Positions 18,366 through 25,899 of a DNA stretch of 32,308 bases are shown here, one piece after another (the stretch's first letter is position 1; every line of letters starts with the position of its first letter). This DNA is from an uncultured Pseudomonadota bacterium (lineage in GTDB: Bacteria; Pseudomonadota; Gammaproteobacteria; Steroidobacterales; Steroidobacteraceae): positions 1-32,308 of the forward strand of contig CAIMCI010000077.1 in assembly GCA_903839465.1 (NCBI GenBank), in the 5' to 3' direction. Under the pieces are notes generated by a model that did not search any database, was not told the origin of the DNA, and was given only the letters and a program-made list of their open reading frames with translations. Position numbers and translations under genes: made by a program.

Positions 18366-19241
18366 TCAGCCGGCCGGGCGCACCGCCCGATGGCGCGCCC
18401 AGTAGGTGTACGGCAGCGAGACGGCGGCCGAGGTCAGCACGTAGGTGGCGACGAGCACCACGGTCGGTGGCCCCGGCAGTGCAGCGGCGACCAGGACCGC
18501 GATGCCGATGTGACGCGTCGCGCACGCGATCGCGAGGACCGAGCGATTGCCGGGCTCGGGACCGCCGAGCCAGTGCCCGACGGCCAGCGCGCCGCCGACC
18601 AGCAGCCCGAGCGCCAGCGCACCGTGGCCGTTCGACGCCCAGACGGTCGGTCCGTACAGCACGAGCAGCCCCACCGCGGCGAGCAGCAGAACGCCGCCGC
18701 CGAGCCGGTTGAGGAGGGCGGCGAGGCGCGCCGCCTGACGGCCGAACAGCGGTCTCAGCGCCAGGCCGGCCGCCAGCGGCACGAACAGGGAGCGCGCCAG
18801 GAGGCCGGCGACGTCACGCGGCGTCAGTCCCGCGGCGGTCGCGAACTCGGGTTGAAGGACGGCGTACCAGGCCGGGACGAGGAGTACCGCCAGCGCCGAG
18901 CTGACGATGACGAGACTGAACCCGTAGGCGGAATCGCCCAGATCGTGCGTCTTGCGCGGCAGGAGGGGCGCGCCACCCGACACGGCGAGCACGAGGAGGG
19001 CGAGCCGCACGGGCGCCGCGAGCGGCAGGCAGCGAGTGACGAGGAGGGCCGCCAGCGGCACCAGCACGTACATCGCGAGCAGCGAGCGGGCGAGGAGGCC
19101 CGGGCGGCGGACGAGATAGAGGGCGTCGCCCGCGCGCGAGCCGAGGCCGACGGCGACGATCATCAGCGACACGGTGGCCTTGAGGACGAGTGGCAGGAGC
19201 GGGTGCAAGGGTGGCGCGTCCTGAAACGGTGGCGTCATCAT
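18366..19241 (-). CDS. BASS-type (bile acid:sodium symporter-like) membrane transporter
   Basis: This 291-residue protein is almost entirely hydrophobic, with eight to ten probable transmembrane helices. The overall pattern fits the SBF/BASS superfamily: a Pro/Gly-rich VLAVSGGAPLLPRKTH loop, GLLARSLFVPLAAGLALRPL, and a late PEPGNRSVLAIACATRHIG segment that corresponds to the unwound core helix of these transporters. The substrate cannot be read from sequence; relatives move organic anions, often driven by sodium. The start is ATG 19241 (second ATG 19238) with no clear Shine-Dalgarno. The gene is divergent from the PQQ dehydrogenase across 83 bp, so shared control is possible. Confidence 0.75.
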   Translation of the reverse strand: MMTPPFQDAPPLHPLLPLVLKATVSLMIVAVGLGSRAGDALYLVRRPGLLARSLLAMYVLVPLAALLVTRCLPLAAPVRLALLVLAVSGGAPLLPRKTHDLGDSAYGFSLVIVSSALAVLLVPAWYAVLQPEFATAAGLTPRDVAGLLARSLFVPLAAGLALRPLFGRQAARLAALLNRLGGGVLLLAAVGLLVLYGPTVWASNGHGALALGLLVGGALAVGHWLGGPEPGNRSVLAIACATRHIGIAVLVAAALPGPPTVVLVATYVLTSAAVSLPYTYWARHRAVRPAG

Positions 19242-19324
19242 TCTAGCGGGCGCCGGCGGTGGCCGCGCGCGCGGTCCTGCCGTAGCATCGTCGGACCGCC
19301 GGGTCGGGTCGCGTGGGAGAGGGA

Positions 19325-21514
19325 ATGCCGATGGATCGACGTTCGAATCTGTGGGTGCTCGTTGCGCTGGGTGGGTTGCTCGCCGGCTGCCAGCGTCAGG
19401 CGTCGCCGCCGGTGGCACCCGTCGCCCCGAAGGTCGCGGCCGGCGCCATCGATGCCGTGCGCCTTGCCCGCGCCGCAGCGGAACCGGACCAGTGGCTGAC
19501 CACCGGCCGCGACGGCGGCGGCACCTACTTCAGCCCGCTCACCGACATCAACGACGGCAACGTTAAGCGTCTCGGCTTTGCCTGGGAGCGCAAGCTCGGC
19601 ACGCACCGCGGCCTCGAGGCGACGCCCGTGATCGTCGACGGCGCGCTCTACACGACCGGCGTCTTCGGCTGGGTGTATGCCGTCGATGCCGCGTCAGGCC
19701 GGGAGCTGTGGACCTACGACCCCGAGGTCGACGGCCAGTGGGGGCGCTACGCGTGCTGCGACGCGATCAACCGCGGTGTGGCGGTATGGCAGGGCACGGT
19801 CTACGTCGGCTCGCTCGACGGTTACCTGCACGCGATCGACGCCACCACCGGCAAGCGGGTGTGGAAGGTCGACACGCTGCCGGCCCGCGGCCCCAAGACG
19901 CCGTTCACGCTGTCGGCGACGCCGGTCGTGGCGGGCGACGCGATTGTCGTCGGCAGCGCCGGCGCCGACTTCGCGGGCGGGCGCGGCTACATTGCCGCCT
20001 ACGACCTGAAGACCGGCGCGCTGCGCTGGCGTTTCTACACGGTGCCCCACGATCCCTCGCTCGGTCCCCAGGAAGCGCCGCATCTCGTCGAGGCGATCAA
20101 GACCTGGGACCCGAAGCACCGCTGGGACCAGGGCTCCGGCGGCACGGCCTGGGACGGCATCGGCTACGATCCGGCGCTCAAGCTCGTCTTCTTCGGCACC
20201 GCGAACGGCTCGCCGTACAACATCAAGGCGGACGGCCGCCACGGTGGTGACGACCTCTACACCGCGGCGATCGTCGCGGTGCACGCCGAGACCGGTGAAC
20301 TTGCCTGGTACTACCAGACCACACCCGGTGACCGCTGGGACTACGACAGCACCCAGAAGCTCATCCAGACGGATCTCGACCTCGGTCACGGGCCGCAGCC
20401 GGTGCTGATGCAGGCGGCCAAGAACGGCTACTACTACGTGCTCGACCGGGCGACCGGCAAGCTGCTGTCGGCGAACAACTTCGCTTACGTGAACTGGGCG
20501 AAGGGCATCGATCCCGCGACCGGCCGGCCGATCGTCAACCCGGATGCGGAATATTCGAAGAAGCCGATCCTGCTCGCGCCCGCCAACGCCGGCGCGCACA
20601 GCTGGCAGCCGATGAGCTACAGCCCCACGACGGGGCTCACCTACATCCCGGCGATGGAATGGCCGATGGTGTACATGGACTCGGCGCACCAGCGCGCCGG
20701 CACCATCGAGGGCTTCTTCACGGTGCCCGCCTTCCCCGTCGAGGACTACGATCCGGCGGCGCTGAAGAGCCTGTACGGGACGCTGCCGGACCTGAAGACG
20801 CTGGCGAAAGGCCAGTCGACGCTGAACGAAGGCTACCTGCGTGCCTGGGATCCCGTGCACCAGAAGCTCGCCTGGCAGGTGAAGACCCTGAGCAACTGGG
20901 ACGGCGGCGTGCTGTCGACCGCCGGCAATCTTGTCTTCCAGGGCGATTCGGCCGGGCACCTGAACGTCTACGACGCCCGTGACGGCAAGGTGCTGGCCAG
21001 CATCCCGACCGGCACCGGCATCATGGCGGCGCCCGCCACCTACCGGGTCAACGGCGTGCAGTACGTCGTGGTCATGGCCGGCTTCGGCGGCAACATGGTC
21101 AACTACCCGTTAAAGCCGATCCATGCCGCCTCGAAGTACGACAACGAGGGACGGATCATCGCCTTTCGCCTCGACGGTGGCGCGGTGCCGTTGCCGCCGG
21201 CACTCGTCCCGGAGCCGTTCCCGGAGCCGCCAGCGCACGAGGGCAGCCCGGCACGCATCGCCGCGGGCGAGGTGCTCTACAACCGCTACTGCAGCCGCTG
21301 TCACCAGCTGGGTCCCGGCATCCTGCCGGACCTGCGCCGCCTGTCCGCGGCCAAGCACTCCATCTTCTACGACATCGTGCTCGGCGGCCTGCTGAAGGCG
21401 AAGGGCATGGCGCAGTGGGACGACGTGCTCTCGCGGCCGGATGCCGAGGCGATCCACGCCTATCTCGTCGACGAGGGCTGGAAGGCCTATAAGGCCGAGC
21501 GCGCCGGGCACTGA
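19325..21514 (+). CDS. PQQ-dependent quinohaemoprotein alcohol dehydrogenase, predicted lipoprotein
   Basis: The product oxidises alcohols in the periplasm using PQQ and passes electrons to its own c-type haem. The 729-residue protein shows an eight-bladed propeller, with repeated blades such as GWVYAVDAASGRELW and GYLHAIDATTGKRVW. The vicinal disulfide CC at 144-145, catalytic Asp 339 in GDRWDYDSTQ, and a C-terminal cytochrome c domain follow (CSRCH at 656-660, probable axial Met 695). The N-terminus VALGGLLAGC is a good lipobox with Cys 22, so the enzyme is probably membrane-anchored. Asp 341, two residues after the catalytic Asp, matches the D-x-D signature of lanthanide-using PQQ enzymes. 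The start is ATG 19325 behind GGGAGAGGG; ATG 19331 is possible. No PQQ biosynthesis genes are in the window. Confidence 0.93.
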   Translation: MPMDRRSNLWVLVALGGLLAGCQRQASPPVAPVAPKVAAGAIDAVRLARAAAEPDQWLTTGRDGGGTYFSPLTDINDGNVKRLGFAWERKLGTHRGLEATPVIVDGALYTTGVFGWVYAVDAASGRELWTYDPEVDGQWGRYACCDAINRGVAVWQGTVYVGSLDGYLHAIDATTGKRVWKVDTLPARGPKTPFTLSATPVVAGDAIVVGSAGADFAGGRGYIAAYDLKTGALRWRFYTVPHDPSLGPQEAPHLVEAIKTWDPKHRWDQGSGGTAWDGIGYDPALKLVFFGTANGSPYNIKADGRHGGDDLYTAAIVAVHAETGELAWYYQTTPGDRWDYDSTQKLIQTDLDLGHGPQPVLMQAAKNGYYYVLDRATGKLLSANNFAYVNWAKGIDPATGRPIVNPDAEYSKKPILLAPANAGAHSWQPMSYSPTTGLTYIPAMEWPMVYMDSAHQRAGTIEGFFTVPAFPVEDYDPAALKSLYGTLPDLKTLAKGQSTLNEGYLRAWDPVHQKLAWQVKTLSNWDGGVLSTAGNLVFQGDSAGHLNVYDARDGKVLASIPTGTGIMAAPATYRVNGVQYVVVMAGFGGNMVNYPLKPIHAASKYDNEGRIIAFRLDGGAVPLPPALVPEPFPEPPAHEGSPARIAAGEVLYNRYCSRCHQLGPGILPDLRRLSAAKHSIFYDIVLGGLLKAKGMAQWDDVLSRPDAEAIHAYLVDEGWKAYKAERAGH

Positions 21515-21525
21515 CCGGCCCGGGT

Positions 21526-21559
21526 GCCTGCCGCGCGCCGGGAGCGGCGCTCGGCAGGC
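21526..21559. terminator. Bidirectional hairpin between convergent genes
   Basis: A long stem is formed by 21526-21540 and 21545-21559 (GCCTGCCG-C-GCGCCG / CGGCGC-T-CGGCAGGC), with one mismatch and a GGAG loop. It lies midway between the stop of the PQQ dehydrogenase (21514) and the convergent lipoprotein (21570), so it can serve both. Confidence 0.75.
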
Positions 21560-21569
21560 GCGGGTGGGA

Positions 21570-22196
21570 TCAGCGGCAGGTCGGCTTCAGGCCGCGCTCG
21601 CTGCGCGCCTGCTGGACCTTGAGGATCCCGGAGAGCGCCTCGTTGCGCGCGCTCTCGAGGGTCTGGCGCTGCGGGTCGAGCGTGACCATCAGCGGGTAGA
21701 CCTTCTGCGCGGCCACCGTATCGCCCATCTCCTCGTTGGAGATCGCCTCGATCAGGAGCGCGTAGTGCTTCAGGTCGTCGGTGGAGGCAAGCCCGTAAGC
21801 CGTGCGCGCCTTGCCGATGGCGGTTTTGTGCTTGCAGTAGGCGAGTTCCTTGGCGGCCGCGAAGTTGTCCGGACCGATCTGGGCGAGGATCTTCGCGTCC
21901 TGCTCGCTCATGTTGCGGCGGGCCTCGATCTGCTTGTCTGCGGCCGCACCCTGCGCGCCGCCCATGACCGCCCCGGTCGCCGCGCCGACGACCGCGGTCG
22001 TCGCCATGTTCTGGACGACGTTGCCGCCCCAGAAGATGCTGCCCACCGCACCGGCGACCGCGCCGCCGAGCGCACCCTGCTTGCCGCCCTGGGCCGCGCC
22101 TTCGGCGCCGAGCGAGCCGGCGGCGCAGCCGGTGAGAGTGGCAGCAACGGCGAGAGCGGCCGAGGTCTGCGCGACCAGTCGTAGTGAAATCGTCAT
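21570..22196 (-). CDS. Glycine-zipper lipoprotein of unknown function
   Basis: This 208-residue protein starts at ATG 22196-22194, with AGGAG 8 nt upstream. The N-terminus SAALAVAATLTGC is a clear lipobox (LTGC). It is followed by a Gly/Ala-rich stretch with GxxxG spacing (GGKQGALGGAVAGAVG, then GAATGAVMGGAQG), a glycine-zipper segment likely to insert into or pack against membrane. The C-terminal 110 residues are helical and charged (MSEQDAKILAQIG, LKHYALLIEAISNEEMGDT, ESARNEALSGILKVQQ) with no catalytic motif I can name. It is convergent with the PQQ dehydrogenase and shares its terminator hairpin. Confidence 0.78.
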   Translation of the reverse strand: MTISLRLVAQTSAALAVAATLTGCAAGSLGAEGAAQGGKQGALGGAVAGAVGSIFWGGNVVQNMATTAVVGAATGAVMGGAQGAAADKQIEARRNMSEQDAKILAQIGPDNFAAAKELAYCKHKTAIGKARTAYGLASTDDLKHYALLIEAISNEEMGDTVAAQKVYPLMVTLDPQRQTLESARNEALSGILKVQQARSERGLKPTCR

Positions 22197-22498
22197 CGGA
22201 GTGCTCCTGATTTTGGGCAGTGCAAGGGAAAGTATGCGACGCGTCACGGCCTTGTGATCGGGGAAATTGATGCCCGAAGATTACTACAGGCGAGTGCCGT
22301 GCAGGCAGGCCGCTGTCGGCCAGCCGGCCGATCGCCGACTGATTTCTGCCGCTTCAGGCCGCAGGTTCCGATGACCAGGGATGCCAGGCGCTGCTATCCG
22401 CTGCGGGTCAGCCGCAGCGTCCACGGACCCGATAGCGGAGGGGGGGCACAGCTCCCGGCCTGACCAAGCGGGGGCACGTCAGGACGACGCGTTCCAAC
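22197..22498. other. Intergenic stretch without a supported gene
   Basis: No coding region, RNA gene or clear repeat was seen in these 302 bp. The first part will hold the promoter of the glycine-zipper lipoprotein. A run of seven or more G near 22440 precedes the visibly less GC-rich segment to the right. Confidence 0.4.
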
Positions 22499-23125
22499 TC
22501 AATTCAGTTCGATGACCGTGTCGGCTGTGATGACGGGGTCGCGTTGGTCCCGGTCCTTGCGGATGAGGATCTTGTTGCCCTCGACAATAACCTGTCCGTC
22601 GTAGCGGTCGCCTATCGGGATTTCCGTCAGCTTGCGAATGACGTGCCGCGTAGTCGGGCGGAGCGTGCCGTCACGATACGAAAGACCGGCGTCCGGCTCG
22701 ACCTTTACCAGCAACAGATTGCTGAAGGCGGCCGTGCCGCAGCCGCCGCTGACCGTGTGCAGGACGAAAACGTCCTTGATCCGACCGATGAGTTCGTAGC
22801 CGAAAGTCGAGGTGCCACCTTGGTCGCCGCAGCCATCCTTGTTGTCGATTTTCACAAACGGGCTTCTCGCCGCGGAATGCCCGTCGCTCTTGCGCGCCTT
22901 GTCGATGCTGAGGTCGCCGGAGTACCGGTTGGAGCTATTCGAGCCATCCAGATCGATTGAAATCACTTGATCCCCCGTATCGCTTATCCAGGTACTCAGG
23001 TCGCTGATGATTGCCGGACTGACAAACGGCGGTTTGTCGAAATGAAAAGGGCCCGCATCTTTGCCCGGCGCGCCTGCTGAGAAAAGGCACGCTCCCAGCA
23101 GAGTCAGAAAATGACCGATGTTCAT
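22499..23125 (-). CDS. Unrecognised exported protein
   Basis: This 208-residue protein starts at ATG 23125-23123, with GGCGAGG 5 nt upstream. The N-terminus MNIGHFLTLLGACLFSAG is a probable signal peptide. The mature part reads as mixed sheet with no family I know: VISIDLDGSNSSNRYSGDLS, then DNKDGCGDQGGTSTFGYEL, then VLHTVSGGCGTAAFSNLLLV. Two Gly-Cys-Gly elements could form a disulfide. Codon use is noticeably less GC-biased than in the genes around it, together with the vapBC pair to the right, which suggests recent acquisition. Function is unknown. Confidence 0.65.
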   Translation of the reverse strand: MNIGHFLTLLGACLFSAGAPGKDAGPFHFDKPPFVSPAIISDLSTWISDTGDQVISIDLDGSNSSNRYSGDLSIDKARKSDGHSAARSPFVKIDNKDGCGDQGGTSTFGYELIGRIKDVFVLHTVSGGCGTAAFSNLLLVKVEPDAGLSYRDGTLRPTTRHVIRKLTEIPIGDRYDGQVIVEGNKILIRKDRDQRDPVITADTVIELN

Positions 23126-23446
23126 GCGTGCCTCGCCTGTACGGTTGCCTGGATGCAAATGCAGACCAACGCCTGCACTGCCTCAAGTGACGTATTTGGA
23201 CATCCGTTGTCTGTGACCGCGTGCTCAAACGGGGCGCACGGCTTGTGGACGACGGTCGTGGCGCCGAGCCGGTGTTCAGTGCCCGCCGCCCGGTCGCGAG
23301 GTGGTCTCCAGGCCAAGGACCGCCAACCCGGAGTCCGATTCCTCACTGGGACAGGCCCCAAGCCGCCCGTCGTGAGTGCCGGCATTCGCGCTGTCACAAC
23401 CCGCACGGGGCACGGCAAAAGTCGAGGAGTCGGGCCGAAATCACGG

Positions 23447-23474
23447 TTGACGCCCGGCGTAGCCGGCGTATAGT
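23447..23474 (+). promoter_or_regulatory. Sigma-70 promoter of vapBC
   Basis: TTGACG (23447-23452) and TATAGT (23469-23474) are 16 bp apart. The predicted start, near 23481, falls inside the operator palindrome. Confidence 0.75.
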
Positions 23475-23477
23475 TTC

Positions 23478-23498
23478 GTTGTTGAATATTTCAACAAC
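23478..23498. promoter_or_regulatory. Operator palindrome of the vapBC operon
   Basis: The perfect 9-bp arms GTTGTTGAA and TTCAACAAC are separated by TAT. The site overlaps the predicted transcription start and ends 10 nt before the antitoxin ATG. Such sites are usually bound by the ribbon-helix-helix antitoxin, alone or with its toxin, for autorepression. Confidence 0.75.
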
Positions 23499-23508
23499 TG
23501 GGCGAGCC

Positions 23509-23742
23509 ATGGCCACCGTCAATTTCAGCGTTCCCGATGAAGTCAAGGCGGAGTTTGACAAGGCATTCGGCGGTCAGAACAAGAGTTCGATCATCGCTGA
23601 GCTCATGCGGCGGGCCGTGCGCGAACGCCAGCTCCAGATAAGGCGGGAACGGCTGTTTCGCCAGTTGAGCAGCGCCCATAGGCAGCGGCCTTCGTTCACG
23701 AGCGACGAGCTACGGGCGGCAAGATCGGCCGAAAGAGCGTGA
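23509..23742 (+). CDS. vapB: Ribbon-helix-helix antitoxin (VapB-like)
   Basis: This 77-residue DNA-binding antitoxin has an N-terminal MATVNFSVPDEVKAEFDKAF strand-helix and then KSSIIAELMRRAVRE, the classic ribbon-helix-helix (MetJ/Arc) pattern. A basic, flexible C-terminus (RRERLFRQLSSAHRQRP) would wrap the toxin. It overlaps the PIN-domain toxin by GTGA, so the two are translationally coupled. It probably represses its own promoter at the palindrome 23478-23498. The start is ATG 23509; GGGCGAG about 5 nt upstream may serve as ribosome site. Confidence 0.85.
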   Translation: MATVNFSVPDEVKAEFDKAFGGQNKSSIIAELMRRAVRERQLQIRRERLFRQLSSAHRQRPSFTSDELRAARSAERA

Positions 23743-24167
23743 TCGTCGTGCTCGATGCGAGCGTGGTTCTCAAATGGCTGTTTGAGGATCCCGCCCGCGA
23801 ACCCGACACGGAGAAGGCTTTAGCCATCGTTGAATCTGTCGTGCTAGGCCGAGTGGAGATCCTGCAGCCGGTGCATTGGCTGGCCGAAGTTGCCGCGGTC
23901 GCAGCCCGCCTCACGCCGGAGACGGCGGTCGGTGATGTCGAAATGCTCTGCGCGCTGGAGCTGCCAACGACTGATGATCCGAACGTCATCCGACGGGCAA
24001 CGTCCCTTGCGATCGAGACCAACCATCATCTATTCGATGCGCTGTATCACGCGATCGCGCTTGAGCACGAAGACGCACTGTTGGTGACAGCAGACGACCG
24101 CTACTATGGTAGGGCAAAGCATTACGGAAAGATTGCCACCCTGCACGACTGGGTTGCAGGGCGTTGA
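23739..24167 (+). CDS. vapC: PIN-domain ribonuclease toxin (VapC-like)
   Basis: This 142-residue endoribonuclease toxin has the four acidic PIN residues in place: Asp 6 in VVLDASVVLKWL, Glu 50 in HWLAEVAAV, Asp 100 in FDALYHAIALEH and Asp 119 in LLVTADDRYY. PIN toxins cleave tRNA or rRNA when the antitoxin is degraded. The start is GTG 23739, overlapping the antitoxin stop. The frame is intact, so toxin activity is likely. The pair sits beside the 3' end of a tRNA-Leu gene in a segment of lower GC, typical of mobile accessory genes. Confidence 0.9.
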   Translation: MIVVLDASVVLKWLFEDPAREPDTEKALAIVESVVLGRVEILQPVHWLAEVAAVAARLTPETAVGDVEMLCALELPTTDDPNVIRRATSLAIETNHHLFDALYHAIALEHEDALLVTADDRYYGRAKHYGKIATLHDWVAGR

Positions 24168-24304
24168 CGCGCTCGTCGGCAATTGGCCTGTTGATGACGG
24201 TCGCGAACCCCCGCAGTCTGAGGAACGCTTGGGCGGCTCACTGCCCTTCGTCAACGAGCGCCGTTTTGCCGAGTTAGAATTCGTTGACTTGGCTGATGAT
24301 TCGT

Positions 24305-24391
24305 TGGTGCCCCGGGCCGGACTCGAACCGGCATGACCTTGCGATCTGCGGATTTTAAGTCCGCTGCGTCTACCAATTTCGCCACCGGGGC
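24305..24391 (-). tRNA. tRNA-Leu (anticodon TAA)
   Basis: This is an 87-nt class II tRNA read on the minus strand. The acceptor starts GCCCCGG at 24391, the D-arm reads TGGCGAAATTGGTAGACGC, and the anticodon arm GCGGA-CTTAAAA-TCCGC carries TAA. A long variable arm and GTTCGAGTCC T-loop follow, with encoded CCA at 24307-24305. TACAAT at 24407-24402 on the minus strand is a likely -10. The 3' end faces the accessory segment with vapBC. Confidence 0.97.
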
Positions 24392-24415
24392 GGCACTGCG
24401 GATTGTAGGTGATTC

Positions 24416-24430
24416 GGCGCCGCCGGCGCC
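24416..24430. repeat. GC palindrome between divergent tRNA-Leu and SUI1 promoters
   Basis: GGCGCCG-C-CGGCGCC is a perfect inverted repeat with 7-bp arms. It lies between the -10 of tRNA-Leu (24407-24402, minus) and the -10 of the SUI1 gene (24436-24441, plus), where both -35 regions would be. It could bind a regulator or simply reflect high GC. Confidence 0.4.
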
Positions 24431-24432
24431 CG

Positions 24433-24441
24433 TGCGATAAT
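24433..24441 (+). promoter_or_regulatory. Extended -10 of the SUI1 gene, apparently leaderless
   Basis: TGC-GATAAT ends 6 nt before ATG 24448. This predicts transcription starting at or next to the start codon. No Shine-Dalgarno is present. Confidence 0.55.
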
Positions 24442-24447
24442 CGGACC

Positions 24448-24819
24448 ATGAACAACGGCCGGTTCGCCCGCGGCGCGCTCGTCTACAGCACGGGCGAGGG
24501 TCGCCTCTGTCCCGTCTGCGGCAAGCCGGTCGCCGGCTGCGCGTGCCGGCGCGCCGGTCAACCGGCGCCTGCCCGCAGCGACGGCATCGTGCGGGTCGCC
24601 CGCGAGACGAAGGGCCGTGGCGGCAAGGGCGTGACGCTCGTCAGCGGCGTGGCGCTCGGCGAGGCGGCGCTGCAGGCGCTTGCGAAGGAACTCAAGGCCC
24701 GCTGCGGTACCGGCGGCACCGTCCGCGACGGCGTCATCGAGCTGCAGGGCGAGCACCGCGACCGGCTGGTCGAGGAGCTCGGCCGGCGCGGCTACACCGT
24801 CAAGCGCGCGGGCGGCTGA
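24448..24819 (+). CDS. SUI1/YciH-family translation initiation factor-like protein
   Basis: This 123-residue homologue of eukaryotic eIF1 and E. coli YciH influences start-site fidelity on the small ribosomal subunit. The SUI1 domain covers about residues 45-123: RETKGRGGKGVTLVSGVAL, then LKARCGTGGTVRDGVIELQG and LGRRGYTVKRAGG. The N-terminus LVYSTGEGRLCPVCGKPVAG then CAC holds a CxxC...CxC cluster that could bind zinc, absent from E. coli YciH. The start ATG 24448 is preceded by an extended -10 at leaderless distance. That is notable for a protein whose relatives affect initiation on unusual mRNAs. The oxidoreductase gene follows after 2 nt. Confidence 0.93.
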   Translation: MNNGRFARGALVYSTGEGRLCPVCGKPVAGCACRRAGQPAPARSDGIVRVARETKGRGGKGVTLVSGVALGEAALQALAKELKARCGTGGTVRDGVIELQGEHRDRLVEELGRRGYTVKRAGG

Positions 24820-24821
24820 CC

Positions 24822-25283
24822 GTGCCGCGCCTCCTGCTCGTGCACGGCGGGCATCCGGGGGGGCGCATCGCGCGCCTCGTTGCCGCCATCCAGCAGACGG
24901 TACTGGCCGAGGTGCCGGAGGTGACGCTCGTGGTCCGCCCCGCGCTCGCCGCCGGCATCGCCGACCTCCTCGACGCGCAGGCACTGCTCTGCGCGACGCC
25001 CGAGCACTTCGGGTACATGTCCGGCGCGTTGAAGGACTTCTTCGATCGCACCTACTATCCCGCCGAGGGCAAGACCCAGGGGCTGCCGTACTCGCTGCTG
25101 GTCAGTGCCGGTACCGATGGCACGGGCACCTGCCGGGCGGTCGAGCGGATCGCGCGCGGCTATGGCTGGGTCGAGGTGGCCGCCCCGGTGATCGTCGTCG
25201 GCGAGCCGGATGCCGCCGGCGTCGGCCGGGCAACCGAACTGGCCGTCACGCTCGCCGCCGGTCTCGCCGTCGGCATCTACTGA
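24822..25283 (+). CDS. Flavodoxin-like NAD(P)H-dependent oxidoreductase
   Basis: This 153-residue protein of the flavodoxin/FMN-reductase fold opens with a beta strand VPRLLLVHGGHPGGRIARLV, whose GG-x-GGR turn sits where flavodoxin-like proteins bind the FMN phosphate. LLCATPEHFGYMSGALKDFF and DRTYYPAEGKTQGLPYSLLV are typical of NADPH-dependent FMN reductases and the WrbA group. The electron donor and acceptor are not identifiable. The start is GTG 24822, 2 nt after the SUI1 stop; the pair is likely co-transcribed. Confidence 0.82.
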   Translation: MPRLLLVHGGHPGGRIARLVAAIQQTVLAEVPEVTLVVRPALAAGIADLLDAQALLCATPEHFGYMSGALKDFFDRTYYPAEGKTQGLPYSLLVSAGTDGTGTCRAVERIARGYGWVEVAAPVIVVGEPDAAGVGRATELAVTLAAGLAVGIY

Positions 25284-25421
25284 GCGCCGGCCGCTTCGCT
25301 GCGGCGCCGCACGACGATCGCACCGGGACGGATGACGGCCGGGCTCAAGCCGCGCACACTGTAGCGATGGACGGCGGGCCGGTCGGCCGGCCGGCGACCG
25401 GGACGGTTGCGGGGAGGTCGT

Positions 25422-25850
25422 ATGCTGCGAGTGGCGGACGTACTTCGGGGCAAGGGCGGGACGGTCTTCGGCATCGGGCCTGAGGATCCGGTACTCGAGG
25501 CCATCCGGGTCATGGCCGAGCGCCACGTCGGCGCGCTCCTCGTCATGCAGGGTACGGAGCTGCGCGGCATCGTCTCCGAACGCGACTACGCGCGCAAGGT
25601 CGTGCTGCTTGGCCGCTCCTCGGCCGAGACGCCGGTCTGGCAGATCATGAGTTCACCGGTGATCTCGGTCGGCACGGACGACACCGTCCACGCCTGCCTC
25701 GAGCTCATGACCCGGCACCGCATCCGGCACCTGCCGGTGCTCGACGGCGCGACGGTGGTCGGCGTGCTGTCGATCGGCGATCTCGTCAAGGTCATCATCG
25801 ACAGCCAGCGCCAGCACATCGAAGACCTCGAGCGGTTCATCCACAGCTGA
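25422..25850 (+). CDS. Tandem CBS-domain protein
   Basis: This 142-residue stand-alone Bateman module has two CBS motifs, about residues 8-65 (DPVLEAIRVMAERHVGALLVM, GIVSERDYARKVVLLG) and 72-135 (ISVGTDDTVHACLELMTRH, LPVLDGATVVGVLSIGDLVK). Such proteins bind adenine nucleotides and act as energy sensors, usually by binding an unidentified partner. The start is ATG 25422 with GGGGAGG 6 nt upstream. It ends 37 nt before the -10 of the ccm operon. Confidence 0.92.
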   Translation: MLRVADVLRGKGGTVFGIGPEDPVLEAIRVMAERHVGALLVMQGTELRGIVSERDYARKVVLLGRSSAETPVWQIMSSPVISVGTDDTVHACLELMTRHRIRHLPVLDGATVVGVLSIGDLVKVIIDSQRQHIEDLERFIHS

Positions 25851-25887
25851 GGACTCCCGGCCGCCGCCGCCCGGGCAGCGCCTCGGG

Positions 25888-25893
25888 TACAAT
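25888..25893 (+). promoter_or_regulatory. -10 element of the ccm operon
   Basis: TACAAT lies 6 nt before an ATG at 25900 and 28 nt before the ccmA GTG. No -35 was recognised. The spacing to 25900 equals that of the DAHP synthase and SUI1 leaderless candidates. Confidence 0.45.
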
Positions 25894-25899
25894 GGCCGG

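Larger units (their letters stand above)
23126..23508. other. Intergenic stretch upstream of vapBC
   Basis: No supported gene lies in these 383 bp; the open frames present have no family features and poor starts. The right end carries the vapBC promoter and operator. A segment near 23320-23350 looks faintly like a tRNA T-arm but does not fold. Confidence 0.4.

Noticed and set aside
19236-19246. TAGAAT on the minus strand as a leaderless -10 for the BASS transporter
   Set aside because: The hexamer overlaps the first ATG and leaves only 1 nt before the second, too close for transcription to start upstream of either codon.
23310-23360. Possible tRNA fragment or attachment-site remnant (AGTCCGATTCC)
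   Set aside because: It resembles a T-loop only superficially; no flanking stem pairs and it does not match the 3' end of the nearby tRNA-Leu.
24167-24304. Inverted GCGCTCGT / ACGAGCGC pair flanking the gap between vapC and tRNA-Leu, considered as a mobile-element end
   Set aside because: Only 8 bp long, about 85 bp apart, with no transposase and no target-site duplication; likely chance.
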